Shown here: positions 36,096 through 48,376 of the stretch, piece after piece
Layout of the letters: every line of letters starts with the position of its first letter
Position numbering within the stretch: the first letter of the stretch is position 1
NCBI GenBank assembly: GCA_037893245.1
Contig: JBAIAA010000806.1
Coordinates: 124,001 to 188,000 of the forward strand
Length of the DNA stretch: 64,000 nucleotides
Direction of reading: 5' to 3'
Source: Crossaster papposus
Taxonomy: Eukaryota > Echinodermata > Asteroidea > Velatida > Solasteridae
Position numbers and translations under genes: made by a program
Notes under the pieces: model-generated
What the model was told of the DNA's origin: nothing
The model's database searches: none
What the model saw: only the letters and a program-made list of their open reading frames with translations

Positions 36096-37676
36096 TGGCG
36101 AATTTGAAACGCGTGTGTTAACGTAAACATTTTCAGAAAATCGAAATAAAATACTAACAAAGCATGCCCCGGGTCAAATTGCAAATGTTGCTATTCCTGG
36201 AGGCCCCCCTCTATCTCTTAACACCCAGCCCCTTCCCGGGGCATGCTTTCCTTCATGCCCTTATTTGTGGGCGGGGATTGTGTGCACAAACCTATGGCGA
36301 ATTTGAAACGCGTATGTTAACGTTAACATTTTCAGAAAATCGAAATAAAATACTAACAAAGCATGCCCCGGGTCAAATTGCTAATTTTGCCATTCCTGGA
36401 GGCCCCCCTCTATCTCCTAACACCCGGGGCATGCTTTCCTTCATGCCCTTATTTGTGGGCGGGGATTGTGTGCACAAACCTATGGCGAATTTGAAACGCG
36501 TGTGTTAACGTTAACATTTTCAGAAAATCAAAATAAAATACTAACAAAGCATGCCCCGGGTCAAATTGCTAATTTTGCCATTCCTGGAGGCCCCCCTCTA
36601 TCTCCTAACACCCAGTCCCTTCCCGGGGCATGCTTTCCTTCATGCCCTTATTTGTGGGCGGGGATTGTGTGCACAAACTTATGGCGAATTTGAAACGCGT
36701 GTGTTAACGTTAACATTTTCAGAAAATCGAAATAAAATACTAACAAAGCATGCCCCGGGTCAAATTGCTAATTTTGCCATTCCTGGAGGCCCCCCTCTAT
36801 CTCCTAACACCCAGCCCCTTCCCGGGGCATGCTTTCCTTCATGCCCTTATTTGTGGGCGGGGATTGTGTGCACAAACCTATGGCGAATTTGAAACGCGTG
36901 TGTTAACGTTAAAATTTTCAGAAAATCGAAATAAAATACTAACAAAGCATGCCCCGGGTCAAATTGCTAATTTTGCCATTCCTGGAGGCCCCCCCTCTAT
37001 CTCCTAACACCCAGCCCCTTCCCGGGGCATGCTTTCCTTCATGCCCTTATTTGTGGGCGGGGATTGTGTGCACAAACCTATGGCGAATTTGAAACGCGTG
37101 TGTTAACGTTAAAATGTTCAGAAAATCGAAATAAAATACTAACAAAGCATGCCCCGGGTCAAATTGCTAATTTTGCCATTCCTGGAGGCCCCCTCTATCT
37201 CCTAACACCCAGCCCCTTCCCGGGGCATGCTTTCCTTCATGCCCTTATTTGTGGGCGGGGATTGTTTGCACAAACCTATGGCGAATTTGAAACGCGTGTG
37301 TTAACGTTAAAATGTTCAGAAAATCGAAATAAAATACTAACAAAGCATGCCCCGGGTCAAATTGCTAATTTTGCCATTCCTGGAGGCCCCCCTCTATCTC
37401 CTAACACCCAGCCCCTTCCCGGGGCATGCTTTCCTTTATGCCCTTATTTGTGGGCGTGGATTGTGTGCACAAACCTATGGCGAATTTGAAACGCGTGTGT
37501 TAACGTTAAAGTTTTCAGAAAATCGAAATAAAATACTAACAAAGCATGCCCCGGGTCAAATTGCTAATTTTGCCATTCCTGGAGGCCCCCCTCTATCTCC
37601 TAACACCCAGCCCCTTCCCGGGACATGCTTTCCTTCATGCCCTTATTTGTGGGCGGGGATTGTGTGCACAAACCTG
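36096..37676. repeat. 8-monomer, 1,581-bp HOR cassette
   Basis: In order, the units carry ACGTAAACAT with TGCTATT and CTCTTAAC, then an 11-bp deletion with CGTATGTT, then GAAAATCAAAA with CAGTCCC and AACTTATGG, a plain unit, C7, C5 with TTGTTTGCAC, CCTTTATGCC with GGGCGTGG, and finally AAGTTTT with CGGGACATGC. The same eight-unit series opens each later cassette at 37677, 40253, 43226 and 45802. Confidence 0.85.
36295..36482 (+). repeat. 188-bp unit with 11-bp deletion between CCC repeats
   Basis: AACACCCGGGGC replaces the normal sequence: 11 bases between two CCC triplets are lost together with one triplet. The deletion removes two of the C-tracts next to the right inverted-repeat arm. The same allele recurs at 37876-38063, 40452-40639, 43425-43612 and 46001-46188, always second in its cassette. 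Confidence 0.9.
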
Positions 37677-40600
37677 TGGCGAATTTGAAACGCGTGTGTT
37701 AACGTAAACATTTTCAGAAAATCGAAATAAAATACTAACAAAGCATGCCCCGGGTCAAATTGCAAATTTTGCTATTCCTGGAGGCCCCCCTCTATCTCTT
37801 AACACCCAGCCCCTTCCCGGGGCATGCTTTCCTTCATGCCCTTATTTGTGGGCGGGGATTGTGTGCACAAACCTATGGCGAATTTGAAACGCGTATGTTA
37901 ACGTTAAAATTTTCAGAAAATCGAAATAAAATACTAACAAAGCATGCCCCGGGTCAAATTGCTAATTTTGCCATTCCTGGAGGCCCCCCTCTATCTCCTA
38001 ACACCCGGGGCATGCTTTCCTTCATGCCCTTATTTGTGGGCGGGGATTGTGTGCACAAACCTATGGCGAATTTGAAACGCGTGTGTTAACGTTAACATTT
38101 TCAGAAAATCAAAATAAAATACTAACAAAGCATGCCCCGGGTCAAATTGCTAATTTTGCCATTCCTGGAGGCCCCCCTCTATCTCCTAACACCCAGTCCC
38201 TTCCCGGGGCATGCTTTCCTTCATGCCCTTATTTGTGGGCGGGGATTGTGTGCACAAACTTATGGCGAATTTGAAACGCGTGTGTTAACGTTAACATTTT
38301 CAGAAAATCGAAATAAAATACTAACAAAGCATGCCCCGGGTCAAATTGCTAATTTTGCCATTCCTGGAGGCCCCCCTCTATCTCCTAACACCCAGCCCCT
38401 TCCCGGGGCATGCTTTCCTTCATGCCCTTATTTGTGGGCGGGGATTGTGTGCACAAACCTATGGCGAATTTGAAACGCGTGTGTTAACGTTAAAATTTTC
38501 AGAAAATCGAAATAAAATACTAACAAAGCATGCCCCGGGTCAAATTGCTAATTTTGCCATTCCTGGAGGCCCCCCCTCTATCTCCTAACACCCAGCCCCT
38601 TCCCGGGGCATGCTTTCCTTCATGCCCTTATTTGTGGGCGGGGATTGTGTGCACAAACCTATGGCGAATTTGAAACGCGTGTGTTAACGTTAAAATGTTC
38701 AGAAAATCGAAATAAAATACTAACAAAGCATGCCCCGGGTCAAATTGCTAATTTTGCCATTCCTGGAGGCCCCCTCTATCTCCTAACACCAAGCCCCTTC
38801 CCGGGGCATGCTTTCCTTCATGCCCTTATTTGTGGGCGGGGATTGTTTGCACAAACCTATGGCGAATTTGAAACGCGTGTGTTAACGTTAAAATGTTCAG
38901 AAAATCGAAATAAAATACTAACAAAGCATGCCCCGGGTCAAATTGCTAATTTTGCCATTCCTGGAGGCCCCCCTCTATCTCCTAACACCCAGCCCCTTCC
39001 CGGGGCATGCTTTCCTTTATGCCCTTATTTGTGGGCGTGGATTGTGTGCACAAACCTATGGCGAATTTGAAACGCGTGTGTTAACGTTAAAGTTTTCAGA
39101 AAATCGAAATAAAATACTAACAAAGCATGCCCCGGGTCAAATTGCTAATTTTGCCATTCCTGGAGGCCCCCCTCTATCTCCTAACACCCAGCCCCTTCCC
39201 GGGACATGCTTTCCTTCATGCCCTTATTTGTGGGCGGGGATTGTGTGCACAAACCTATGGCGAATTTGAAACGCGTGTGTTAACGTTAACATTTTCAGAA
39301 AATCGAAATAAAATACTAACAAAGCATGCCCCGGGTCAAATTGCTAATTTTGCCATTCCTGGAGGCCCCCCTCTATCTCCTAACACCCAGCCCCTTCCCG
39401 GGGCATGCTTTCCTTCATGCCCTTATTTGTGGGCGGGGATTGTGTGCACAAACCTATGGCGAATTTGAAACGCGTGTGTTAACGTTAAAGTTTTCAGAAA
39501 ATCGAAATAAAATACTAACAAAGCATGCCCCGGGTCAAATTGCTAATTTTGCCATTCCTGGAGGCCCCCCTCTATCTCCTAACACCCAGCCCCTTCCTGG
39601 GGCATGCTTTCCTTCATGCCCTTATTTGTGGGCGGGGATTGTGTGCACAAACCTATGGCGAATTTGAAACGCGTGTGTTAACGTTACAATTTTCAGAAAA
39701 TCGAAATAAAATACTAACAAAGCATGCCCCGGGTCAAATTGCTAATTTTGCCATTCCTGGAGGCCCCCCTCTATCTCCTAACACCCAGCCCCTACCCGGG
39801 GCATGCTTTCCTTCATGCCCTTATTTGTGGGCGTGGATTGTGTGCACAAACCTATGGCGAATTTGAAACGCGTGTGTTAACGTTAAAATGTTCAGAAAAT
39901 CGAAATAAAATACTAACAAAGCATGCCCCGGGTCAAATTGCTAATTTTGCCATTCCTGGAGGCCCCCCTCTATCTCCTAACACCCAGCCCCTTCCCGGGG
40001 CATGCTTTCCTTTATGCCCTTATTTGTGGGCGTGGATTGTGTGCACAAACCTATGGCGAATTTGAAACGCGTGTGTTAACGTTAAAGTTTTCAGAAAATC
40101 GAAATAAAATACTAACAAAGCATGCCCCGGGTCAAATTGCTAATTTTGCCATTCCTGGAGGCCCCCCTCTATCTCCTAACACCCAGCCCCTTCCCGGGAC
40201 ATGCTTTCCTTCATGCCCTTATTTGTGGGCGGGGATTGTGTGCACAAACCTGTGGCGAATTTGAAACGCGTGTGTTAACGTAAACATTTTCAGAAAATCG
40301 AAATAAAATACTAACAAAGCATGCCCCGGGTCAAATTGCAAATTTTGCTATTCCTGGAGGCCCCCCTCTATCTCTTAACACCCAGCCCCTTCCCGGGGCA
40401 TGCTTTCCTTCATGCCCTTATTTGTGGGCGGGGATTGTGTGCACAAACCTATGGCGAATTTGAAACGCGTATGTTAACGTTAAAATTTTCAGAAAATCGA
40501 AATAAAATACTAACAAAGCATGCCCCGGGTCAAATTGCTAATTTTGCCATTCCTGGAGGCCCCCCTCTATCTCCTAACACCCGGGGCATGCTTTCCTTCA

Positions 40601-42827
40601 TGCCCTTATTTGTGGGCGGGGATTGTGTGCACAAACCTATGGCGAATTTGAAACGCGTGTGTTAACGTTAACATTTTCAGAAAATCAAAATAAAATACTA
40701 ACAAAGCATGCCCCGGGTCAAATTGCTAATTTTGCCATTCCTGGAGGCCCCCCTCTATCTCCTAACACCCAGTCCCTTCCCGGGGCATGCTTTCCTTCAT
40801 GCCCTTATTTGTGGGCGGGGATTGTGTGCACAAACTTATGGCGAATTTGAAACGCGTGTGTTAACGTTAACATTTTCAGAAAATCGAAATAAAATACTAA
40901 CAAAGCATGCCCCGGGTCAAATTGCTAATTTTGCCATTCCTGGAGGCCCCCCTCTATCTCCTAACACCCAGCCCCTTCCCGGGGCATGCTTTCCTTCATG
41001 CCCTTATTTGTGGGCGGGGATTGTGTGCACAAACCTATGGCGAATTTGAAACGCGTGTGTTAACGTTAAAATTTTCAGAAAATCGAAATAAAATACTAAC
41101 AAAGCATGCCCCGGGTCAAATTGCTAATTTTGCCATTCCTGGAGGCCCCCCCTCTATCTCCTAACACCCAGCCCCTTCCCGGGGCATGCTTTCCTTCATG
41201 CCCTTATTTGTGGGCGGGGATTGTGTGCACAAACCTATGGCGAATTTGAAACGCGTGTGTTAACGTTAAAATGTTCAGAAAATCGAAATAAAATACTAAC
41301 AAAGCATGCCCCGGGTCAAATTGTTAATTTTGCCATTCCTGGAGGCCCCCTCTATCTCCTAACACCCAGCCCCTTCCCGGGGCATGCTTTCCTTCATGCC
41401 CTTATTTGTGGGCGGGGATTGTTTGCACAAACCTATGGCGAATTTGAAACGCGTGTGTTAACGTTAAAATGTTCAGAAAATCGAAATAAAATACTAACAA
41501 AGCATGCCCCGGGTCAAATTGCTAATTTTGCCATTCCTGGAGGCCCCCCTCTATCTCCTAACACCCAGCCCCTTCCCGGGGCATGCTTTCCTTTATGCCC
41601 TTATTTGTGGGCGTGGATTGTGTGCACAAACCTATGGCGAATTTGAAACGCGTGTGTTAACGTTAAAGTTTTCAGAAAATCGAAATAAAATACTAACAAA
41701 GCATGCCCCGGGTCAAATTGCTAATTTTGCCATTCCTGGAGGCCCCCCTCTATCTCCTAACACCCAGCCCCTTCCCGGGACATGCTTTCCTTCATGCCCT
41801 TATTTGTGGGCGGGGATTGTGTGCACAAACCTATGGCGAATTTGAAACGCGTGTGTTAACGTTAACATTTTCAGAAAATCGAAATAAAATACTAACAAAG
41901 CATGCCCCGGGTAAAATTGCTAATTTTGCCATTCCTGGAGGCCCCCCTCTATCTCCTAACACCCAGCCCCTTCCCGGGGCATGCTTTCCTTCATGCCCTT
42001 ATTTGTGGGCGGGGATTGTGTGCACAAACCTATGGCGAATTTGAAACGCGTGTGTTAACGTTAAAGTTTTCAGAAAATCGAAATAAAATACTAACAAAGC
42101 ATGCCCCGGGTCAAATTGCTAATTTTGCCATTCCTGGAGGCCCCCCTCTATCTCCTAACACCCAGCCCCTTCCTGGGGCATGCTTTCCTTCATGCCCTTA
42201 TTTGTGGGCGGGGATTGTGTGCACAAACCTATGGCGAATTTGAAACGCGTGTGTTAACGTTACAATTTTCAGAAAATCGAAATAAAATACTAACAAAGCA
42301 TGCCCCGGGTCAAATTACTAATTTTGCCATTCCTGGAGGCCCCCCTCTATCTCCTAACACCCAGCCCCTACCCGGGGCATGCTTTCCTTCATGCCCTTAT
42401 TTGTGGGCGTGGATTGTGTGCACAAACCTATGGCGAATTTGAAACGCGTGTGTTAACGTTAAAATTCTCAGAAAATCGAAATAAAATACTAACAAAGCAT
42501 GCCCGGGTCAAATTGCTAATTTTGCCATTCCTGGAGGCCCCCCTCTATCTCCTAACACCCAGCCCCTTCCCGGGGCATGCTTTCCTTCATTCCCTTATTT
42601 GTGGGCGGGGATTGTGTGCACAAACCTATGGCGAATTTGAAACGCGTGTGTTAACGTTAAAATTCTCAGAAAATCGAAATAAAATACTAACAAAGCATGC
42701 CCCGGGTAAAATTGCTAATTTTGCCATTCCTGGAGGCCCCCCTCTATCTCCTAACACCCAGCCCCTTCCCGGGGCATCCTTTCCTTCATTCCCTTATTTG
42801 TGGGCGGGGATTGTGTGCACAAACCTA
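37279..42827. repeat. 28-monomer, 5,549-bp super-unit, copy 1
   Basis: The 13-mer and 15-mer cassettes form a larger unit of 28 monomers. Its length departs from 28 x 199 by -23, fully explained by two 188-bp, two 200-bp and three 198-bp members. The true left edge is about 35 bases inside the first unit, after an AAATGTT / ACATTTT difference. Confidence 0.85.
37677..40252. repeat. 13-monomer, 2,576-bp HOR cassette, copy 1
   Basis: This is the 8-mer series plus five units: a plain unit, AAGTTTT with CCTGGGG, CAATTTT with CCTACCCGG, AAATGTT with CCTTTATG, and AAGTTTT with CGGGACATG. The last two repeat the end of the 8-mer, which marks the insertion joint. It recurs at 43226. Confidence 0.85.
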
Positions 42828-43225
42828 TGGCGAATTTGAAACGCGCGTGTTAACGTTAACATTTTCAGAAAATCGAAATAAAATACTAACAAAGCATGCC
42901 CCGGGTCAAATTGCTAATTTTGCCATTCCTGGAGGCCCCCCTCTATCTCCTAACACCCAGCCCCTTCCCGGGGCATGCTTTCCTTTATGCCCTTATTTGT
43001 GGGCGTGGATTGTGTGCACAAACCTATGGCGAATTTGAAACGCGTGTGTTAACGTTAAAGTTTTCAGAAAATCGAAATAAAATACTAACAAAGCATGCCC
43101 CGGGTCAAATTGCTAATTTTGCCATTCCTGGAGGCCCCCCTCTATCTCCTAACACCCAGCCCCTTCCCGGGACATGCTTTCCTTCATGCCCTTATTTGTG
43201 GGCGGGGATTGTGTGCACAAACCTG
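40253..43225. repeat. 15-monomer, 2,973-bp HOR cassette, copy 1
   Basis: This is the 8-mer series plus seven units, including GGGTAAAATT, CCTGGGG, ATTACTAATT with CCTACCCGG, a unit lacking one C (GCATGCCCGGG), GGCATCCTTT, and ACGCGCGTG with CCTTTATG. It recurs at 45802 up to about 48.4 kb. Confidence 0.85.
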
Positions 43226-45801
43226 TGGCGAATTTGAAACGCGTGTGTTAACGTAAACATTTTCAGAAAATCGAAATAAAATACTAACAAAGCATGCCCC
43301 GGGTCAAATTGCAAATTTTGCTATTCCTGGAGGCCCCCCTCTATCTCTTAACACCCAGCCCCTTCCCGGGGCATGCTTTCCTTCATGCCCTTATTTGTGG
43401 GCGGGGATTGTGTGCACAAACCTATGGCGAATTTGAAACGCGTATGTTAACGTTAAAATTTTCAGAAAATCGAAATAAAATACTAACAAAGCATGCCCCG
43501 GGTCAAATTGCTAATTTTGCCATTCCTGGAGGCCCCCCTCTATCTCCTAACACCCGGGGCATGCTTTCCTTCATGCCCTTATTTGTGGGCGGGGATTGTG
43601 TGCACAAACCTATGGCGAATTTGAAACGCGTGTGTTAACGTTAACATTTTCAGAAAATCAAAATAAAATACTAACAAAGCATGCCCCGGGTCAAATTGCT
43701 AATTTTGCCATTCCTGGAGGCCCCCCTCTATCTCCTAACACCCAGTCCCTTCCCGGGGCATGCTTTCCTTCATGCCCTTATTTGTGGGCGGGGATTGTGT
43801 GCACAAACTTATGGCGAATTTGAAACGCGTGTGTTAACGTTAACATTTTCAGAAAATCGAAATAAAATACTAACAAAGCATGCCCCGGGTCAAATTGCTA
43901 ATTTTGCCATTCCTGGAGGCCCCCCTCTATCTCCTAACACCCAGCCCCTTCCCGGGGCATGCTTTCCTTCATGCCCTTATTTGTGGGCGGGGATTGTGTG
44001 CACAAACCTATGGCGAATTTGAAACGCGTGTGTTAACGTTAAAATTTTCAGAAAATCGAAATAAAATACTAACAAAGCATGCCCCGGGTCAAATTGCTAA
44101 TTTTGCCATTCCTGGAGGCCCCCCCTCTATCTCCTAACACCCAGCCCCTTCCCGGGGCATGCTTTCCTTCATGCCCTTATTTGTGGGCGGGGATTGTGTG
44201 CACAAACCTATGGCGAATTTGAAACGCGTGTGTTAACGTTAAAATGTTCAGAAAATCGAAATAAAATACTAACAAAGCATGCCCCGGGTCAAATTGCTAA
44301 TTTTGCCATTCCTGGAGGCCCCCTCTATCTCCTAACACCAAGCCCCTTCCCGGGGCATGCTTTCCTTCATGCCCTTATTTGTGGGCGGGGATTGTTTGCA
44401 CAAACCTATGGCGAATTTGAAACGCGTGTGTTAACGTTAAAATGTTCAGAAAATCGAAATAAAATACTAACAAAGCATGCCCCGGGTCAAATTGCTAATT
44501 TTGCCATTCCTGGAGGCCCCCCTCTATCTCCTAACACCCAGCCCCTTCCCGGGGCATGCTTTCCTTTATGCCCTTATTTGTGGGCGTGGATTGTGTGCAC
44601 AAACCTATGGCGAATTTGAAACGCGTGTGTTAACGTTAAAGTTTTCAGAAAATCGAAATAAAATACTAACAAAGCATGCCCCGGGTCAAATTGCTAATTT
44701 TGCCATTCCTGGAGGCCCCCCTCTATCTCCTAACACCCAGCCCCTTCCCGGGACATGCTTTCCTTCATGCCCTTATTTGTGGGCGGGGATTGTGTGCACA
44801 AACCTATGGCGAATTTGAAACGCGTGTGTTAACGTTAACATTTTCAGAAAATCGAAATAAAATACTAACAAAGCATGCCCCGGGTCAAATTGCTAATTTT
44901 GCCATTCCTGGAGGCCCCCCTCTATCTCCTAACACCCAGCCCCTTCCCGGGGCATGCTTTCCTTCATGCCCTTATTTGTGGGCGGGGATTGTGTGCACAA
45001 ACCTATGGCGAATTTGAAACGCGTGTGTTAACGTTAAAGTTTTCAGAAAATCGAAATAAAATACTAACAAAGCATGCCCCGGGTCAAATTGCTAATTTTG
45101 CCATTCCTGGAGGCCCCCCTCTATCTCCTAACACCCAGCCCCTTCCTGGGGCATGCTTTCCTTCATGCCCTTATTTGTGGGCGGGGATTGTGTGCACAAA
45201 CCTATGGCGAATTTGAAACGCGTGTGTTAACGTTACAATTTTCAGAAAATCGAAATAAAATACTAACAAAGCATGCCCCGGGTCAAATTGCTAATTTTGC
45301 CATTCCTGGAGGCCCCCCTCTATCTCCTAACACCCAGCCCCTACCCGGGGCATGCTTTCCTTCATGCCCTTATTTGTGGGCGTGGATTGTGTGCACAAAC
45401 CTATGGCGAATTTGAAACGCGTGTGTTAACGTTAAAATGTTCAGAAAATCGAAATAAAATACTAACAAAGCATGCCCCGGGTCAAATTGCTAATTTTGCC
45501 ATTCCTGGAGGCCCCCCTCTATCTCCTAACACCCAGCCCCTTCCCGGGGCATGCTTTCCTTTATGCCCTTATTTGTGGGCGTGGATTGTGTGCACAAACC
45601 TATGGCGAATTTGAAACGCGTGTGTTAACGTTAAAGTTTTCAGAAAATCGAAATAAAATACTAACAAAGCATGCCCCGGGTCAAATTGCTAATTTTGCCA
45701 TTCCTGGAGGCCCCCCTCTATCTCCTAACACCCAGCCCCTTCCCGGGACATGCTTTCCTTCATGCCCTTATTTGTGGGCGGGGATTGTGTGCACAAACCT
45801 G
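43226..45801. repeat. 13-monomer, 2,576-bp HOR cassette, copy 2
   Basis: This is a repeat of 37677-40252 at a shift of 5,549 bp, with all diagnostic marks in the same order, including the rare ACACCAAGCC at both 38787 and 44336. Confidence 0.85.
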
Positions 45802-48376
45802 TGGCGAATTTGAAACGCGTGTGTTAACGTAAACATTTTCAGAAAATCGAAATAAAATACTAACAAAGCATGCCCCGGGTCAAATTGCAAATTTTGCTAT
45901 TCCTGGAGGCCCCCCTCTATCTCTTAACACCCAGCCCCTTCCCGGGGCATGCTTTCCTTCATGCCCTTATTTGTGGGCGGGGATTGTGTGCACAAACCTA
46001 TGGCGAATTTGAAACGCGTATGTTAACGTTAAAATTTTCAGAAAATCGAAATAAAATACTAACAAAGCATGCCCCGGGTCAAATTGCTAATTTTGCCATT
46101 CCTGGAGGCCCCCCTCTATCTCCTAACACCCGGGGCATGCTTTCCTTCATGCCCTTATTTGTGGGCGGGGATTGTGTGCACAAACCTATGGCGAATTTGA
46201 AACGCGTGTGTTAACGTTAACATTTTCAGAAAATCAAAATAAAATACTAACAAAGCATGCCCCGGGTCAAATTGCTAATTTTGCCATTCCTGGAGGCCCC
46301 CCTCTATCTCCTAACACCCAGTCCCTTCCCGGGGCATGCTTTCCTTCATGCCCTTATTTGTGGGCGGGGATTGTGTGCACAAACTTATGGCGAATTTGAA
46401 ACGCGTGTGTTAACGTTAACATTTTCAGAAAATCGAAATAAAATACTAACAAAGCATGCCCCGGGTCAAATTGCTAATTTTGCCATTCCTGGAGGCCCCC
46501 CTCTATCTCCTAACACCCAGCCCCTTCCCGGGGCATGCTTTCCTTCATGCCCTTATTTGTGGGCGGGGATTGTGTGCACAAACCTATGGCGAATTTGAAA
46601 CGCGTGTGTTAACGTTAAAATTTTCAGAAAATCGAAATAAAATACTAACAAAGCATGCCCCGGGTCAAATTGCTAATTTTGCCATTCCTGGAGGCCCCCC
46701 CTCTATCTCCTAACACCCAGCCCCTTCCCGGGGCATGCTTTCCTTCATGCCCTTATTTGTGGGCGGGGATTGTGTGCACAAACCTATGGCGAATTTGAAA
46801 CGCGTGTGTTAACGTTAAAATGTTCAGAAAATCGAAATAAAATACTAACAAAGCATGCCCTGGGTCAAATTGTTAATTTTGCCATTCCTGGAGGCCCCCT
46901 CTATCTCCTAACACCCAGCCCCTTCCCGGGGCATGCTTTCCTTCATGCCCTTATTTGTGGGCGGGGATTGTTTGCACAAACCTATGGCGAATTTGAAACG
47001 CGTGTGTTAACGTTAAAATGTTCAGAAAATCGAAATAAAATACTAACAAAGCATGCCCCGGGTCAAATTGCTAATTTTGCCATTCCTGGAGGCCCCCCTC
47101 TATCTCCTAACACCCAGCCCCTTCCCGGGGCATGCTTTCCTTTATGCCCTTATTTGTGGGCGTGGATTGTGTGCACAAACCTATGGCGAATTTGAAACGC
47201 GTGTGTTAACGTTAAAGTTTTCAGAAAATCGAAATAAAATACTAACAAAGCATGCCCCGGGTCAAATTGCTAATTTTGCCATTCCTGGAGGCCCCCCTCT
47301 ATCTCCTAACACCCAGCCCCTTCCCGGGACATGCTTTCCTTCATGCCCTTATTTGTGGGCGGGGATTGTGTGCACAAACCTATGGCGAATTTGAAACGCG
47401 TGTGTTAACGTTAACATTTTCAGAAAATCGAAATAAAATACTAACAAAGCATGCCCCGGGTAAAATTGCTAATTTTGCCATTCCTGGAGGCCCCCCTCTA
47501 TCTCCTAACACCCAGCCCCTTCCCGGGGCATGCTTTCCTTCATGCCCTTATTTGTGGGCGGGGATTGTGTGCACAAACCTATGGCGAATTTGAAACGCGT
47601 GTGTTAACGTTAAAGTTTTCAGAAAATCGAAATAAAATACTAACAAAGCATGCCCCGGGTCAAATTGCTAATTTTGCCATTCCTGGAGGCCCCCCTCTAT
47701 CTCCTAACACCCAGCCCCTTCCTGGGGCATGCTTTCCTTCATGCCCTTATTTGTGGGCGGGGATTGTGTGCACAAACCTATGGCGAATTTGAAACGCGTG
47801 TGTTAACGTTACAATTTTCAGAAAATCGAAATAAAATACTAACAAAGCATGCCCCGGGTCAAATTACTAATTTTGCCATTCCTGGAGGCCCCCCTCTATC
47901 TCCTAACACCCAGCCCCTACCCGGGGCATGCTTTCCTTCATGCCCTTATTTGTGGGCGTGGATTGTGTGCACAAACCTATGGCGAATTTGAAACGCGTGT
48001 GTTAACGTTAAAATTCTCAGAAAATCGAAATAAAATACTAACAAAGCATGCCCGGGTCAAATTGCTAATTTTGCCATTCCTGGAGGCCCCCCTCTATCTC
48101 CTAACACCCAGCCCCTTCCCGGGGCATGCTTTCCTTCATTCCCTTATTTGTGGGCGGGGATTGTGTGCACAAACCTATGGCGAATTTGAAACGCGTGTGT
48201 TAACGTTAAAATTCTCAGAAAATCGAAATAAAATACTAACAAAGCATGCCCCGGGTAAAATTGCTAATTTTGCCATTCCTGGAGGCCCCCCTCTATCTCC
48301 TAACACCCAGCCCCTTCCCGGGGCATCCTTTCCTTCATTCCCTTATTTGTGGGCGGGGATTGTGTGCACAAACCTA
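45802..48376. repeat. 15-monomer HOR cassette, copy 2 (first 13 units)
   Basis: This repeats 40253-42827 at 5,549 bp. A private change is GCCCTGGGTC near 46858. Matching continues into the next unit and breaks near 48533, where CCTTCATG replaces CCTTTATG. Confidence 0.8.

Larger units (their letters stand above)
42828..48376. repeat. 28-monomer, 5,549-bp super-unit, copy 2
   Basis: All 28 members of copy 1 recur in order with the same length variants, and I noticed only a handful of substitutions. This is the longest near-identical tandem duplication in the window. Confidence 0.85.
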
